Assembly (NCBI RefSeq): GCF_016901135.1
Contig: NZ_JAFEVL010000036.1
Location: forward strand, 62,001 to 126,000
Origin: Martinezella lusitana
Lineage (GTDB): Bacteria; Pseudomonadota; Alphaproteobacteria; Rhizobiales; Rhizobiaceae
Reading direction: 5' to 3'
DNA length: 64,000 bases
Shown: in pieces, positions 9,834 to 19,467 of the stretch
How the letters are laid out: every line of letters begins with the position of its first letter
Position numbering within the stretch: the first letter of the stretch is position 1
Translations under genes and position numbers: made by a program
The notes under the pieces: generated by a model
What the model was told of the DNA's origin: nothing
What the model saw: the letters and a program-made list of their open reading frames with translations, nothing else
The model's database searches: none

Positions 9834-10835
9834 ATGCGTATTGTTGCTTTAGAGGAGCATGTCATGCTCCCCGAAATGACCCAACGAATTCCGGCTTCGG
9901 TTGCCGTAGAAGCCGGCTGGGTGCCATCAAGCGGTCATTGGGGTCCGGGACCTCTCAACGAGGCGCTGGGCGATATACAGGAGGGGCGCATCGATGCGAT
10001 GAACCAGGCTGGACTCACCCTGCAAGTGCTGTCGGTCATAGGTCCGGGCGCCGAATTGCTGGCTGGAGAAGAAGGCATCAGCTTTGCGCGTGATTATAAT
10101 GATCGACTTGCTGTTGCGGTCGAAAGACATCCCGATCGTTTCGCGGCATTCGCCCACTTGCCCATGAAAGAACCTGCGGCGGCGGCAGACGAACTGGAAC
10201 GGTGCGTGAAACACCTCGGTTTTCGCGGGGCTTCTATCAATGGGACCACGGATGGACTGTTCCTGGACAAACCGCGGTTCGCACCTATCCTGTCGCGTGC
10301 CGAGGCGCTCGGGTGCCCGCTTTATATTCATCCCGGTCCCCCGCCCCGTTCAGTGCGCGATGCTTATTATGGCGGACTGCCGGGCGAGATTTCATCATAT
10401 CTGCTGTCCAACGCAGGCTTTGGCTGGCATTCCGAAACGGCCATCCACATTCTTCGCCTCGTGCTGTCCGGCACGCTCGATCGGAACCCAGGACTGAAGC
10501 TGATCATCGGTCACATGGGCGAGTTGCTGCCGATGCTGCTTAAACGCGTCGACGAGACCTTCGGGACGGGAGCGGAAACCGGGCGAAAGCGCAGCGTATC
10601 TCAGACCATTCTGGATCAGGTCTGGATCACGACCAGTGGCTTCTTCGATACGTCCGCGTTTCTCGCCGCGCTGACCGCTTTCGGTGCGGATCGCATTCTG
10701 TTCTCGGTTGACTATCCGTACGCCACGAATGGCGCCGGGACGGCGTTTCTCAAAAGCCTGCCGGTTTCTCCCGTGGACAGGGAGCGCATCGCCCACGGCA
10801 ATGCCGACGCTCTCCTTGGTCTACGAACAGCTTGA
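9834..10835 (+). CDS. Amidohydrolase-2 family protein (ACMSD/gamma-resorcylate decarboxylase type)
   Basis: A 333-residue TIM-barrel metal enzyme of the amidohydrolase-2 family. Instead of the classical HxH it has EEH near the N-terminus (VALEEHVMLPE), then LYIHPGPP, the IGHMGELLP histidine and SVDYPYA with the metal-binding Asp. This set is the one found in gamma-resorcylate and related hydroxybenzoate decarboxylases. The probable reaction is non-oxidative decarboxylation (or the reverse) of a hydroxybenzoate; the exact substrate cannot be told. ATG 9834 starts just before the EEH motif; a longer upstream frame would run through the AraC promoter region. The divergent AraC gene is the likely regulator. 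Confidence 0.88.
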   Translation: MRIVALEEHVMLPEMTQRIPASVAVEAGWVPSSGHWGPGPLNEALGDIQEGRIDAMNQAGLTLQVLSVIGPGAELLAGEEGISFARDYNDRLAVAVERHPDRFAAFAHLPMKEPAAAADELERCVKHLGFRGASINGTTDGLFLDKPRFAPILSRAEALGCPLYIHPGPPPRSVRDAYYGGLPGEISSYLLSNAGFGWHSETAIHILRLVLSGTLDRNPGLKLIIGHMGELLPMLLKRVDETFGTGAETGRKRSVSQTILDQVWITTSGFFDTSAFLAALTAFGADRILFSVDYPYATNGAGTAFLKSLPVSPVDRERIAHGNADALLGLRTA

Positions 10836-11077
10836 TCAACCCCACCGGGCGCAGTGCCATCGTCGTGGCCGAAGTTCAGGGAAGGGCGATGAGCTGTCAA
10901 TCGACGCAAAATGTTCCACGTCGAATGTCAGAGGCATTGATGACTTTGCCTTTCGCCACGCCCCTACCGCGTCACATTCCGCAGGGGCAGCCACGTCGAG
11001 ATAGCCCACGAAGATCAAACCCTGCTGCTAGAATCTGATTTTCGCATCCAAGTGGGCCGCTAGCAGATATGACCTGC

Positions 11078-11770
11078 CTATGTTGCGCCACCGAGGCGCG
11101 CGAGATCTTCCGGCAGCGGGGTCTGACCGCTGCGGTTCTTTACGGCAGGAAGATCGGCTACTTTGCCGCGCCAGGTGTGAAGAGCAGTGAGTTCCGGAGC
11201 GATCGGCAAGCCAACAATCTCGGCGAACATCAGGCTGGCAAACAGAGTTATGTCAGGCATCGAAAAGCCATCCCCGGCCAGGAAAGACTGCTTCGCCAGC
11301 AGATCATTGAAGTAGGACATATTGGCAACGGCATATGCGCCGCGCCGCTGCCCCCATTCCTTTGCGCCGCTCCAGTCTGGCATCCGCCATGGCCGCAGCG
11401 CGGCGCCAAGACCGGGCGTGGCATAATGAAAATAATCGTCGACGGCCTCGATCAACATCATCTCAGCACGACGTTGCATCATATGAATGAGCCCCTTCTC
11501 ACGCGGCGTCGTGCCGGTCAGGAGCGGGTTGCCATCGAGATTGTCGAGATACTCGGTAATGGCGGTGCACTCGGAAATAATTGTGCCGTCGTCCAGTTCC
11601 AGAACGGGGATCTTTCCGATCGGGTTGATCGCGAAGAAACCCGGCTGCTTGTGTACGGCGGCAATCAGGTCGACACTGACGAACTCGACTTGGTCCTCAA
11701 GGCCTTTTGCGGCGAGAACGATGCGGACCCGTGCTGGATTAGGCGCGCCTTCTCGGTCATAGATTCTCAT
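11078..11770 (-). CDS. Glutathione S-transferase
   Basis: A 230-residue cytosolic GST. The thioredoxin-fold half includes NPARVRIVLAAKGL and the glutathione-binding segment NPIGKIPVLELDDGTIISECTAI (given here by its ends), with the cis-Pro in KIPVL and the SNAIL-like SECTAI. An all-helical C-terminal half follows, with SMPDITLFASLMFAEI. It would conjugate glutathione to electrophiles. It is divergent from a tetR gene. The first of two near-identical dyad sites (11782-11802) lies 12 bases before its start, so repression by TetR is likely. Confidence 0.93.
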   Translation of the reverse strand: MRIYDREGAPNPARVRIVLAAKGLEDQVEFVSVDLIAAVHKQPGFFAINPIGKIPVLELDDGTIISECTAITEYLDNLDGNPLLTGTTPREKGLIHMMQRRAEMMLIEAVDDYFHYATPGLGAALRPWRMPDWSGAKEWGQRRGAYAVANMSYFNDLLAKQSFLAGDGFSMPDITLFASLMFAEIVGLPIAPELTALHTWRGKVADLPAVKNRSGQTPLPEDLARLGGAT

Positions 11771-11781
11771 GGAAACTCTTT

Positions 11782-11802
11782 CTATCTGTCAGTTGATAGG
11801 TG
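11782..11802. promoter_or_regulatory. TetR operator-like dyad, copy 1 (GST side)
   Basis: The bases CTATCTGTCAGTTGATAGGTG contain the inverted pair CTATC/GATAG. A second copy with 17 of 21 identical bases lies at 11835-11855 in the same orientation, 53 bases away, about five helical turns. Both are in the GST-tetR intergenic region. Confidence 0.6.
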
Positions 11803-11834
11803 CATTATGACTATTGCGATCGACGCGTCAATGC

Positions 11835-11855
11835 TTATCTGCCATTTGGTAGGTG
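11835..11855. promoter_or_regulatory. TetR operator-like dyad, copy 2 (tetR side)
   Basis: A 21-base near-copy of the 11782-11802 element (TTATCTG-CCATTTG-GTAGGTG), 22 bases before the tetR ATG. A helically phased pair between divergent genes is what an autoregulating TetR repressor would use. Confidence 0.6.
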
Positions 11856-11876
11856 GTAGACATCGAGGGTATCGAA

Positions 11877-12440
11877 ATGAGCACGAACACCAGGGAATTG
11901 ATTCTGAGCGCTGCCACGCGGACCGCGCAGGCGCATGGCTATGGCGGTCTGAACTTTCGTGACCTCGCGCAGGATGTAGGCATCAAGTCGGCAAGCATTC
12001 ATTATTATTTTCCCAGCAAGGCCGATCTCGGTGCGGCAGTGGCGAGACGTTATCGGGAGGATGCAGCGGCGGCTTTGGAAGCCCTGTCGGATGAGACGCC
12101 AGATCCGATCACGTGTCTGCGCCGTTATCCTGATACATTCCGCGCAGCACTCCAGAACGACAACCGAATGTGCCTCGGCAGTTTCATGGCGGCCGAGTAT
12201 GACGATCTGCCGGACGCTGTGGCAAAGGAGGTCCAAGACTTTGCCGACGTCAATGTCGCATGGATCGCCCGCCAACTATCCGTGGCTTCCCTCGTTGCCG
12301 CTGAAAAAAGCGAACAGAGGGCGCGGGCGATCTTTGCCGCCATCGCAGGCGCGCAATTACTAGCGAGGAGCCGATCAGATATCAGTTTTTATGACTTGGC
12401 GATCGACAGCTACCGCGAGGCAGGGCTCCTGCCAGCTTAG
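11877..12440 (+). CDS. TetR-family repressor
   Basis: A 187-residue TetR-type regulator. The N-terminal DNA-binding domain reads ILSAATRTAQAHGYGGLNF, DLAQDVGIKSASIHYYF and PSKADLGAAVARRY, the standard three-helix arrangement. A ligand-binding helical domain follows. ATG 11877 has GAGGG about eight bases upstream; an in-frame GTG at 11853 lies inside the operator-like repeat and is less likely. The gene is divergent from the GST gene and precedes a set of detoxification-type genes on the opposite strand. The inducer is unknown, but an electrophile or aldehyde would fit the neighbours. Confidence 0.92.
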   Translation: MSTNTRELILSAATRTAQAHGYGGLNFRDLAQDVGIKSASIHYYFPSKADLGAAVARRYREDAAAALEALSDETPDPITCLRRYPDTFRAALQNDNRMCLGSFMAAEYDDLPDAVAKEVQDFADVNVAWIARQLSVASLVAAEKSEQRARAIFAAIAGAQLLARSRSDISFYDLAIDSYREAGLLPA

Positions 12441-12504
12441 GCGCTGGCGTCGAGTGAGAATAAGATTGATCCGGCATGGATCGTGGTTGGCTCCATGCCT
12501 ATGA

Positions 12505-12885
12505 TTACGCAACCGTCGCCCTCGCGGCCTGCACCTGCACCGAATCGAAATAATCGCGCCAGTGGGTGATCCTTCCGTCCTGTAGCTCGAATATGCCCAT
12601 GACAGGAAATTCCCACCATTTGCCTTTGATCAGGAAACGGTCCAGTCTTTCGGTCATGACCACGCCGTTTCCACCTTGCGCAATATGATACACGCGCCAG
12701 TCTATCTCGCTCGCGTTGCGCATAAACGTCGCCAATCCCTGTCGGATTGCCGCGTGGCCCACCAGCGGGTCCCAAGGCATATTGTGATAGATGCAATCGG
12801 GAGCCATCATCGCTAGAATTGCGTCCGGGTCCCCGACATTCCACAGCGCGATGAAATCCCGAACCGTATCGATGTTGGATGGCAT
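12505..12885 (-). CDS. Limonene-1,2-epoxide hydrolase-like/SnoaL-fold protein
   Basis: A 126-residue NTF2-like protein. The segments FIALWNVGDPDAILAMMAPD, VVMTERLDRF and ITHWRDYFD match the limonene-epoxide hydrolase pattern. There an Arg and an Asp in TER-x-D and an Asp in WRDYFD form the catalytic Asp-Arg-Asp triad, and all three are present. The ATG at 12885 has AGGAGA upstream; a longer frame to 12975 lacks this. It would open an epoxide by direct water attack. It lies between a GST/TetR pair and an SDR on the same strand, which fits a pathway for epoxides or aldehydes. The substrate is inferred only. Confidence 0.75.
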   Translation of the reverse strand: MPSNIDTVRDFIALWNVGDPDAILAMMAPDCIYHNMPWDPLVGHAAIRQGLATFMRNASEIDWRVYHIAQGGNGVVMTERLDRFLIKGKWWEFPVMGIFELQDGRITHWRDYFDSVQVQAARATVA

Positions 12886-13093
12886 ATGCTTCTCTCCTGA
12901 TGTCACGTCCCGGTCCAGCCCAGCGCCCGCTGTGCAGCCGGTGCGCTTGCCCTCAACAGCGCTGATGCATTGCATGTCCCTTTATGCACCCAGGCAATCT
13001 CCGCGTCCGGGGAAGGCGGTGCGTGCGGGCCAAAGGCGAAGCACGTTCGGCTGTGAGCTATTGTCCGCGCCACAGCCGAGTTCGTTACTACTG

Positions 13094-14065
13094 TTATTCG
13101 AAGCGCTCGCCGACCATGTCTTCGCTCTTGCTCCAGAGGGCCCTGGCCCGCTCGGCATCGAGTGCATAGGCGCGAACACCCTCGCTGATGCGGCTGGCGG
13201 GGTTCTCCGTTACGGTCGCGACGTGGCAATTGTCGCAATAGAGACCACCGACCTCGTCAGCAGCGGCAACAAAGCCGGCCCATACGGACGTGGCGGCACC
13301 CTGCGGAATGGACTTCAGCTCGAAAGGCGACTTGCCTTGGGCTGCGAGTTCTTCGTTGATCTTGCTGACCATCGCCTCCAGCGCTCCGTCACCCAGATGA
13401 CGGGTGAGCTCCGTGCGGATACCGCCTGGATGTACCGCCGTTGCACGAATCCCCCGCGCCTTGTGCCGTCGGTCGAATTCGACAGCAAACAGGATGTTGG
13501 CAGTCTTGGATCGCCCATAGGCAATCCAGGGATCGTAAGCCGTGCGTTCGAAGTTGGGGTCTTCGATATCGACATCGGCGAAGCGGTGGCCGGACGATGC
13601 CAGGTTCACCAACCGTCCGCCGGGCGCAATCAGGGACGCGATGCGATTGACGAAGGTGAAATGGCCGAGATGATTCGTGCCGAACTGCGTCTCGAAGCCA
13701 TCGGCCGTGTGACCGAAGGGCGCCGCCATGACACCGGCATTGGCAATGACGACATCGAAGAGCCGACCATCTGCTAGCAGCGCATCCGCGCATGCGCGAA
13801 CGCTTGCCAGCGATGCCAGATCGAGCTGGATCAGATCGAGGCTCCCACCATTGGCTGTCTCTGCACGGACGGTCGCCAAGGCACCTTCCGCCTTGGCCAG
13901 ATCACGGGCGGCTCCGACCACATCGGCCCCATGGGCTACCAGCGCCCGCGCGGTTTCGACGCCAAGGCCGGCGGACACGCCGGTGACGAGCACGCGTTTG
14001 CCGCTGAGGTCGATCCCGGAAAGCACGTCTTCGGTGGTGGATTTGGCCCCAAACACGTTTGTCAT
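13094..14065 (-). CDS. Short-chain dehydrogenase/reductase
   Basis: A 323-residue classical SDR of the retinol-dehydrogenase-like subgroup. Motifs are TGVSAGLGVETA (cofactor-binding TGxxxGxG), VVIANAGVMA (NAG), the catalytic serine in LVNLASSGHRF and the YGRSK catalytic Tyr/Lys pair. ATG 14065 follows AAGGAG by nine bases; the longer frame to 14230 adds a non-conserved 55-residue extension. It probably oxidises or reduces an alcohol/aldehyde with NAD(P). It is on the strand of the epoxide-hydrolase-like gene, 208 bases from it, and 225 bases from the GFA gene. Confidence 0.92.
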   Translation of the reverse strand: MTNVFGAKSTTEDVLSGIDLSGKRVLVTGVSAGLGVETARALVAHGADVVGAARDLAKAEGALATVRAETANGGSLDLIQLDLASLASVRACADALLADGRLFDVVIANAGVMAAPFGHTADGFETQFGTNHLGHFTFVNRIASLIAPGGRLVNLASSGHRFADVDIEDPNFERTAYDPWIAYGRSKTANILFAVEFDRRHKARGIRATAVHPGGIRTELTRHLGDGALEAMVSKINEELAAQGKSPFELKSIPQGAATSVWAGFVAAADEVGGLYCDNCHVATVTENPASRISEGVRAYALDAERARALWSKSEDMVGERFE

Positions 14066-14290
14066 CAAATAATCTCCTTGTGCTTTGCACATATAAGCAG
14101 CGGTGCTGGACAGACCACTGATCGAGTTAAGGGAATGTTGGTGCGCTTGCGCGGTCGCGGATGGGTGTCGGAAAACCCACAATGCGGCGTTGTCATACCG
14201 CCAGCCAACCCGTCGGTGCTTGTCGTGCAATGGTACCGGACCAACGATGTTTCCAGTGGGCTCCTTCCGCCTGCCAGCATCGTGCCCGCG

Positions 14291-14677
14291 TTACGCAAAC
14301 TGTGGCAAATCGTCGTGTATCTCGTACCACTCGGCCTTCGAGGCGACGAAATAATGTGCGGTCGGTGGCGCCGGCAGCGGCGTATCGAGCGTCCCCAGCC
14401 GTAAGCGGACGACATCTGGCATCTCATCGCGGCGACTCATGATCGACGAACCACAGCTGGAACAGAAGAAGCGATGAACGCCTGGCGAAGAATCGAATGC
14501 CTTCAGCGCAGCCTCGCCCTCGATGATCACGAAGTCGCTGGCTACAACGGATGCATTGGTCGCAAACGCCGTTGCGGTTGCTTTGCGACAACGTGAACAG
14601 TGGCAATAGATTGCTGCACCAAGCTCCCCGCGAACTTCGTATTTCACCGTACTGCAGAGGCAACTGCCTTTATACAT
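14291..14677 (-). CDS. GFA-family (Mss4-fold) zinc protein
   Basis: A 128-residue protein of the glutathione-dependent formaldehyde-activating (GFA) family. Zinc-ligand cysteines are visible in GSCLCSTVKYE, CHCSRCRKA and FFCSSCGSS, spaced as in the family. GGAG precedes the ATG at 14677. Founding members were reported to bind glutathione and help form S-hydroxymethylglutathione, but most homologues are uncharacterised. Being near a GST and an SDR is consistent with aldehyde detoxification. Confidence 0.9.
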   Translation of the reverse strand: MYKGSCLCSTVKYEVRGELGAAIYCHCSRCRKATATAFATNASVVASDFVIIEGEAALKAFDSSPGVHRFFCSSCGSSIMSRRDEMPDVVRLRLGTLDTPLPAPPTAHYFVASKAEWYEIHDDLPQFA

Positions 14678-15871
14678 ATTAGCTCCTGTGGCCGACGTAA
14701 CGTTTTGCGCTTATTTAACGGGATGGAAGTTCTTTGCCTTCCGCCTGGGCGGTCGCGACCAGTTCGTGGCGAATCTGCCTGTTACGCCCGCCGACGTCGC
14801 GCATCGTCACGACGACAATATGTCGATGTCGTGCCCAGCTTCAGCACCGTGAGCTTCCAGAACCTGATGCTCGCGCTGGTCACGACCGCCACCTTGGTGC
14901 TCAACCCAGATCCCGCCATCTTGGAGAATGACGAAAGGATATACAGCTCTGTCCATCTAGGCAAGTAAAATATACAGGTCTGTCTGTCCATGGGCCTACG
15001 AATGTACTATTTGGCGGGCATGGAAACAGTGCCACGCAGCAATTGTCTAATTTCGTTGACCGGGCGCTTGCCGCGCGCGCTCCACGAAAGCGCGTTCTGA
15101 GAACCGGGCCAGACCTGTTTTATCGGCTCAGCATTCATGGGGTAGGTATCGACAAGATCATCGCCGATAAGCGCATGGTTCGAACTGTGTCGATACCTCT
15201 GAAAGAAGTTTCCTCGGTTCGATAGGCTGATATCCGCTATCTGCCCGAACATGCCAGCGAGTATGGTAGCGATCCTGCCCGCATCGGCGTGATCGGGGAT
15301 TTCGCCGGTGGATAACCGAATGACAGGCTCCCGGCATCGCCAGTTTCCGTCTCACCAATTTTACGCGCAATCTCATTAAGCAACGATGCCTAAGCGGAAG
15401 CGCAAAAAACGCTTCCGCTTGCCGTTTCCCAAAAGAATACCGACCAAAATCGGGTTCTAACCCATGGCTTATCTTCAGCTTGTTATCTTGCGAATGCTGG
15501 CGACCATGGCTTCACGTTCGAACGCCACGCTTCCTTCGACGAGACGGCCAACCGAACTTTGCCCTGCCAATGTGGCGAGATGGGCTAAGACTCGTTCTCT
15601 ACCTTCCCGACGAGACCTATGGCGTCTGGTTCCGCAGACTCTCCAGTCTTTTAATCACCGGTTCTATCTCGCGGCGGCGCTGCGGCGGCGTCCAAACCAC
15701 CAGATTTAGTTTTCACAAACGGCCGAACCTTATCCACCGAGTTCTTCGTGCCTTGGCCACCGACCACGTGCTCTTCAATAGCGCAGTCGGCGCCAGGGCA
15801 CAGCCGACCGTCGACACGGTGCTTGTCACTCAGCGCTCCTCAATAGAAAGTTGCCAGCAAACGGCCAGTCG
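14678..15871. other. Gene-poor decayed stretch
   Basis: No intact gene is supported here. Two ACAG-NN-CTGT dyads (14942-14951 and 14972-14981) look like a paired repressor operator, but the regulator is missing. Minus-strand frames between 15480 and 15870 contain readable but broken segments that may belong to the helicase remnant at 15872-16207. Confidence 0.4.
14942..14981. promoter_or_regulatory. Orphan twin ACAG-NN-CTGT operator-like dyads
   Basis: ACAGCTCTGT (14942-14951) and ACAGGTCTGT (14972-14981) are palindromes 30 bases apart, each preceded by AT-AT bases and followed by similar sequence. The pattern suits two dimers of a TetR-like repressor on one DNA face. No intact target gene or regulator remains next to it. 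Confidence 0.45.
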
Positions 15872-16207
15872 CTACTTTGGGTTTAGCCAGCCGTCTCGCA
15901 GGACATCGCGAAGCACGTGTCGGGTAAAGGCAACGAAGAACCCAGCAGTGGCCTCGATCTGATCGTCGGAAAAACTCCACCATGCGCCATCGTCAAGACC
16001 GACGAAGATGACGCTATGGTACTCAAGCTCTTTGCTCTTATGGATCGTCATCAGCGGAATTGCGAGAACGCCAGCCGTACATTTCAAGGGTCGTCTTGGT
16101 CTAGGCATTAGCGACCGAGTGTTGGCTGACACCGTCAATCTCTGGACCGCAACACCTGTCGCCTTGCTTTTGACCGCATCGCCTCTGTAGCCGTCCACCG
16201 AACTCAC
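15872..16207 (-). pseudogene. Fragment of a UvrD/Rep-type helicase C-terminus
   Basis: About 110 codons contain the superfamily-I helicase motif V/VI region: PLMTIHKSKELEYHSVIFVG, then AGFFVAFTR. In intact enzymes the last motif continues with ARxR and further sequence. Here it runs into unrelated residues and a stop, and the helicase N-terminal motifs are absent because the dnaE2 gene begins right next to it. I read this as a truncated relic, possibly cut when the mutagenesis cassette arrived. Confidence 0.7.
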
Positions 16208-19200
16208 TGAAAATTCCGGCTTTTCACCTTCAGTGTGTCGATGTGCAAATCAGGTATATAAATTTCCCGCGCCTTGACGCCCATCGGCGGCCGCTCGCGG
16301 CTGTCGGGGCTGCCCGGTGAACCATGGGCGAACTCGTCGCCCCGTCCTGGCGGCAGCCGGAAACCATCCCGCTCGCCAAGGCTTGCCAGATCGGTGGTCA
16401 GATCGAACATCCGTTGCGCCACCAGATGCACCACGCCCCCTTCGCGCTGGATCTTGCCGTTGATCGCCATCATCGCGGATCCGAGTACGACGCGGCGCTG
16501 TTTTTCAAAGAGGCTCGGCCAGACGACGATATTGGCAACGCCTGTCTCATCCTCGATGGTCATGAACATGACGCCCTTGGCACTGCCCGGTTTCTGGCGG
16601 ACGAGAACAAGACCCGCCGTCATCAGCCAGCGGCCGTCGCGCGCCGATGTCGCCTCGGCGCAGGTGACGATGTTTCGGCGGGTGAGATCCTCGCGCAGGA
16701 AGCTGACCGGATGGGCTCGCAGAGTGACCCCCGTATGCCCGTAGTCCTCGACGACATTGGCGCCTTCCGTCATCTGCCGAAGCGTCACATCCGGTTCCTG
16801 CTGTTCGGCGATTACCGCCCGCTCACGATCGGCGGCAGCCGCGAATAGTGGAAGCGGGTCGTCGCGCAAGGCCTTGATCGCCCAGAGCGCATCGCGTCTT
16901 TCAAGTTTGAGAGCCGGTCGAAACGCATCAGCTTCGGCAAGCTTTACGAGAGACGCCGACGACACGCCGGCGCGCCGCCACATATCGTCGATGGAAACAA
17001 AGGGCTCGTCACCCCGCGCCACCGCGATTTTTGCCGCATCCTGTTCGGGAAACCCCTTGACCAGGCGTATCCCCAGACGCACGGCATGGCTGTCGGTTCC
17101 CTCAACCGCTTCGAGCGTGCAATCCCACCGCGACCGATTGATGCAGACTGGCCGGATCGCAACGCCATGGGCTCGGGCATCGGTGACGATCTGAGCCGGC
17201 GCATAGAACCCCATCGGTTGCGCATTGATGAGGGCGGCACAGAACACGTCCGGATAGTGGCACTTCACATAGGATGAGGCATAGGCGATGAGGGCAAAGG
17301 ACGCGGCATGGCTCTCGGGAAAGCCATAGGAGCCAAAACCCTCGAGCTGCGAGAAGGTCTTTTCGGCAAACTCTTCCGTGTAGCCGTTTTTCACCATCCC
17401 CTGGACCAACTTGTCCTTGAACTTGCTGACCCCGCCGGTGAACTTGAATGTCGCCATCGAGCGTCTGAGCGCATCGGCCTCGCCGGCGGTAAAACCGGCA
17501 CAGACGATCGCGACTTTCATGGCGCTTTCCTGAAACAATGGCACGCCCAGCGTCTTGCCGAGCACGGCCTCCAGTTCCGGCTTCGGATAGATGACTGCCT
17601 CCTTGCCCTCGCGCCGTCTCAGATAAGGATGCACCATGTCACCCTGGATCGGCCCGGGGCGAACGATCGCCACCTGGATGACCAGGTCGTAATAGGTCTG
17701 GGGTTTCAGCCGCGGCAGCATCGACATCTGCGCGCGGGATTCGATCTGGAAGGTACCGAGCGTGTCGGCCTTTCGGATCATCGCGTATGTCGGCGCATCT
17801 TCCGGCTCGATGGTGGCGAGATCGAGCGTTATACCCTTGTGTTCCTCCAGGAAGGCAAAGCTCTTGGCCATGCAGGTCAACATGCCCAAGGCCAGCACAT
17901 CCACCTTCATGAACTTGAGCGCCTCGATATCGTCCTTGTCCCACTCAATGGTCTGGCGGTCCTGCATGCGCGCCTGTTCGATCGGTACCAGTTCGTCGAG
18001 GCGGTCATTGGTCAGGACAAAACCGCCCGGATGCTGGCCCAGATGACGCGGAGCCCCCATCAACTGCTGCGCCAGCTCCAATGTCAGCCGCAGGCGGCGG
18101 TCGGACATGTTCATGTTCAGCTCATTGACCTGCTTTTCGCCGACGCCCTCCTTGCTCCAGCCCCAGACACCGGCCGACAGCGCCGTGATCATGTCTTCGG
18201 GCAGGCCGAGCACCTTGCCGACATCGCGAAGCGCACCCTTGGCGCGGTAGCGGGTGACGGTCGCGCAAAGGGCAGCCTTCTGCCGGCCGTAGGCCTTGTA
18301 GATCCACTGGATCACCTCTTCGCGTCTGGCATGTTCGAAATCGACGTCGATGTCGGGCGGCTCGTTGCGCTCGGCGGAGATAAAACGTTCGAACAGCAGA
18401 TCGTTTGCGGCCGGATCGATCGCTGTGATCCCCAGCACATAGCAGACGGCGGAGTTGGCAGCACTTCCCCGGCCCTGGCAGAGAATATCTTGAGATCGCG
18501 CAAAGCGGACGATGCTGTAAACCGTCAGGAAGTAAGGGGCGTAGTCGAGTTTGCGGATCAGATCGAGTTCGTGATTGAGGGTCTTCACCACATCATCAGG
18601 CACCCCTTCGGGATAGCGATCGCGCGCACCCTCCCAGGTGAATTTTTCCAACGACTGCTGCGCCGTCAGTCCGGGGATGATGGCTTCCTCGGGGTATTGG
18701 TATGTCAGCTCGCTCATGTCGAAGCGGCAGCGATCGACAATCTCGCGGGTGCGGGCGAGTGCCTCGGGATAGCGGCTGAACAGACGGTGCATTTCCTCAG
18801 GGGGCTTCAAAAAACGATCGGCGTGCCGTTCGCGCAAGAATCCGGCCTGGTCGATGGTGGTACGATGGCGAATGCAGGTGACGACATCCTGCAGCTGTCG
18901 TCTGCCCGGCTCGTGAAACAGCACGTCATTGGTGACGACCGGCCGGACCTTTTGCCGGATCGCCAGGCTGTTGAGCTCATACAGGCGCAGTTGATCGTTC
19001 GGCCGCCGGCGCAGCGTCAGTGCCATATAGGCGCGGTCGCCAAATATCTCTCTCACCTTGCGCAGCTGGACGGCACATGCGTCATCGGCCTCGTCGGGGA
19101 TCAGGACGGCGAGCAGGCCCTCTGCATAAAGAGCCACATCCGACAAATCGAGGATGCACTTGCCCTTGCCGCCCCGCTCCTTGCCGAGCGACAGAAGCCG

Positions 19201-19467
19201 GCAAAGCCTCGAATAGGCAGCCCGGTCCGTTGGATAGACCAGCATCGACATGCCGTCTGTCAGATCGAGCCGGCAGCCAACGACCAGCCGGACGCCAGTT
19301 TCCTTGGCCGCTTCCCAGGCGCGCACGATGCCGGCAAGGCTGTTGCGATCGACGATCCCGAGCGCCGCAATGCCGAGTGCCTTGGCGGTAGTGAACAGCT
19401 CATCGCAGCCTGACGCACCGCGTAGAAAGGAAAAATGACTGGTGACCTGGAGTTCGGCGTAGCGCAT
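16204..19467 (-). CDS. dnaE2: DnaE2/ImuC error-prone DNA polymerase III alpha-type subunit
   Basis: A 1087-residue C-family DNA polymerase acting in damage-induced mutagenesis with ImuA and ImuB. The N-terminal PHP domain begins [20 protein letters not shown]. The polymerase core shows [20 protein letters not shown] and PDIDVDFEH, with the catalytic acidic residues. GQHPGGFV and the [17 protein letters not shown] finger region follow. A helix-hairpin-helix and an OB domain near the C-terminus ([19 protein letters not shown]) complete it. ATG 19467 overlaps the imuB stop as ATGA, so the longer frame to 19494 is not used. It is the last gene of the LexA-boxed imuA-imuB-dnaE2 operon and has normal length. 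Confidence 0.97.
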   Translation of the reverse strand: MRYAELQVTSHFSFLRGASGCDELFTTAKALGIAALGIVDRNSLAGIVRAWEAAKETGVRLVVGCRLDLTDGMSMLVYPTDRAAYSRLCRLLSLGKERGGKGKCILDLSDVALYAEGLLAVLIPDEADDACAVQLRKVREIFGDRAYMALTLRRRPNDQLRLYELNSLAIRQKVRPVVTNDVLFHEPGRRQLQDVVTCIRHRTTIDQAGFLRERHADRFLKPPEEMHRLFSRYPEALARTREIVDRCRFDMSELTYQYPEEAIIPGLTAQQSLEKFTWEGARDRYPEGVPDDVVKTLNHELDLIRKLDYAPYFLTVYSIVRFARSQDILCQGRGSAANSAVCYVLGITAIDPAANDLLFERFISAERNEPPDIDVDFEHARREEVIQWIYKAYGRQKAALCATVTRYRAKGALRDVGKVLGLPEDMITALSAGVWGWSKEGVGEKQVNELNMNMSDRRLRLTLELAQQLMGAPRHLGQHPGGFVLTNDRLDELVPIEQARMQDRQTIEWDKDDIEALKFMKVDVLALGMLTCMAKSFAFLEEHKGITLDLATIEPEDAPTYAMIRKADTLGTFQIESRAQMSMLPRLKPQTYYDLVIQVAIVRPGPIQGDMVHPYLRRREGKEAVIYPKPELEAVLGKTLGVPLFQESAMKVAIVCAGFTAGEADALRRSMATFKFTGGVSKFKDKLVQGMVKNGYTEEFAEKTFSQLEGFGSYGFPESHAASFALIAYASSYVKCHYPDVFCAALINAQPMGFYAPAQIVTDARAHGVAIRPVCINRSRWDCTLEAVEGTDSHAVRLGIRLVKGFPEQDAAKIAVARGDEPFVSIDDMWRRAGVSSASLVKLAEADAFRPALKLERRDALWAIKALRDDPLPLFAAAADRERAVIAEQQEPDVTLRQMTEGANVVEDYGHTGVTLRAHPVSFLREDLTRRNIVTCAEATSARDGRWLMTAGLVLVRQKPGSAKGVMFMTIEDETGVANIVVWPSLFEKQRRVVLGSAMMAINGKIQREGGVVHLVAQRMFDLTTDLASLGERDGFRLPPGRGDEFAHGSPGSPDSRERPPMGVKAREIYIPDLHIDTLKVKSRNFQ

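Noticed and set aside
15007..15252. An 81-codon minus-strand frame near the orphan operator
   Set aside because: No ribosome binding site and no family resemblance. It lies in a decayed stretch.
17308..19413. A 701-codon plus-strand open frame
   Set aside because: It lies entirely opposite dnaE2, whose motifs are complete. The translation has the composition of an antisense shadow and no family resemblance.
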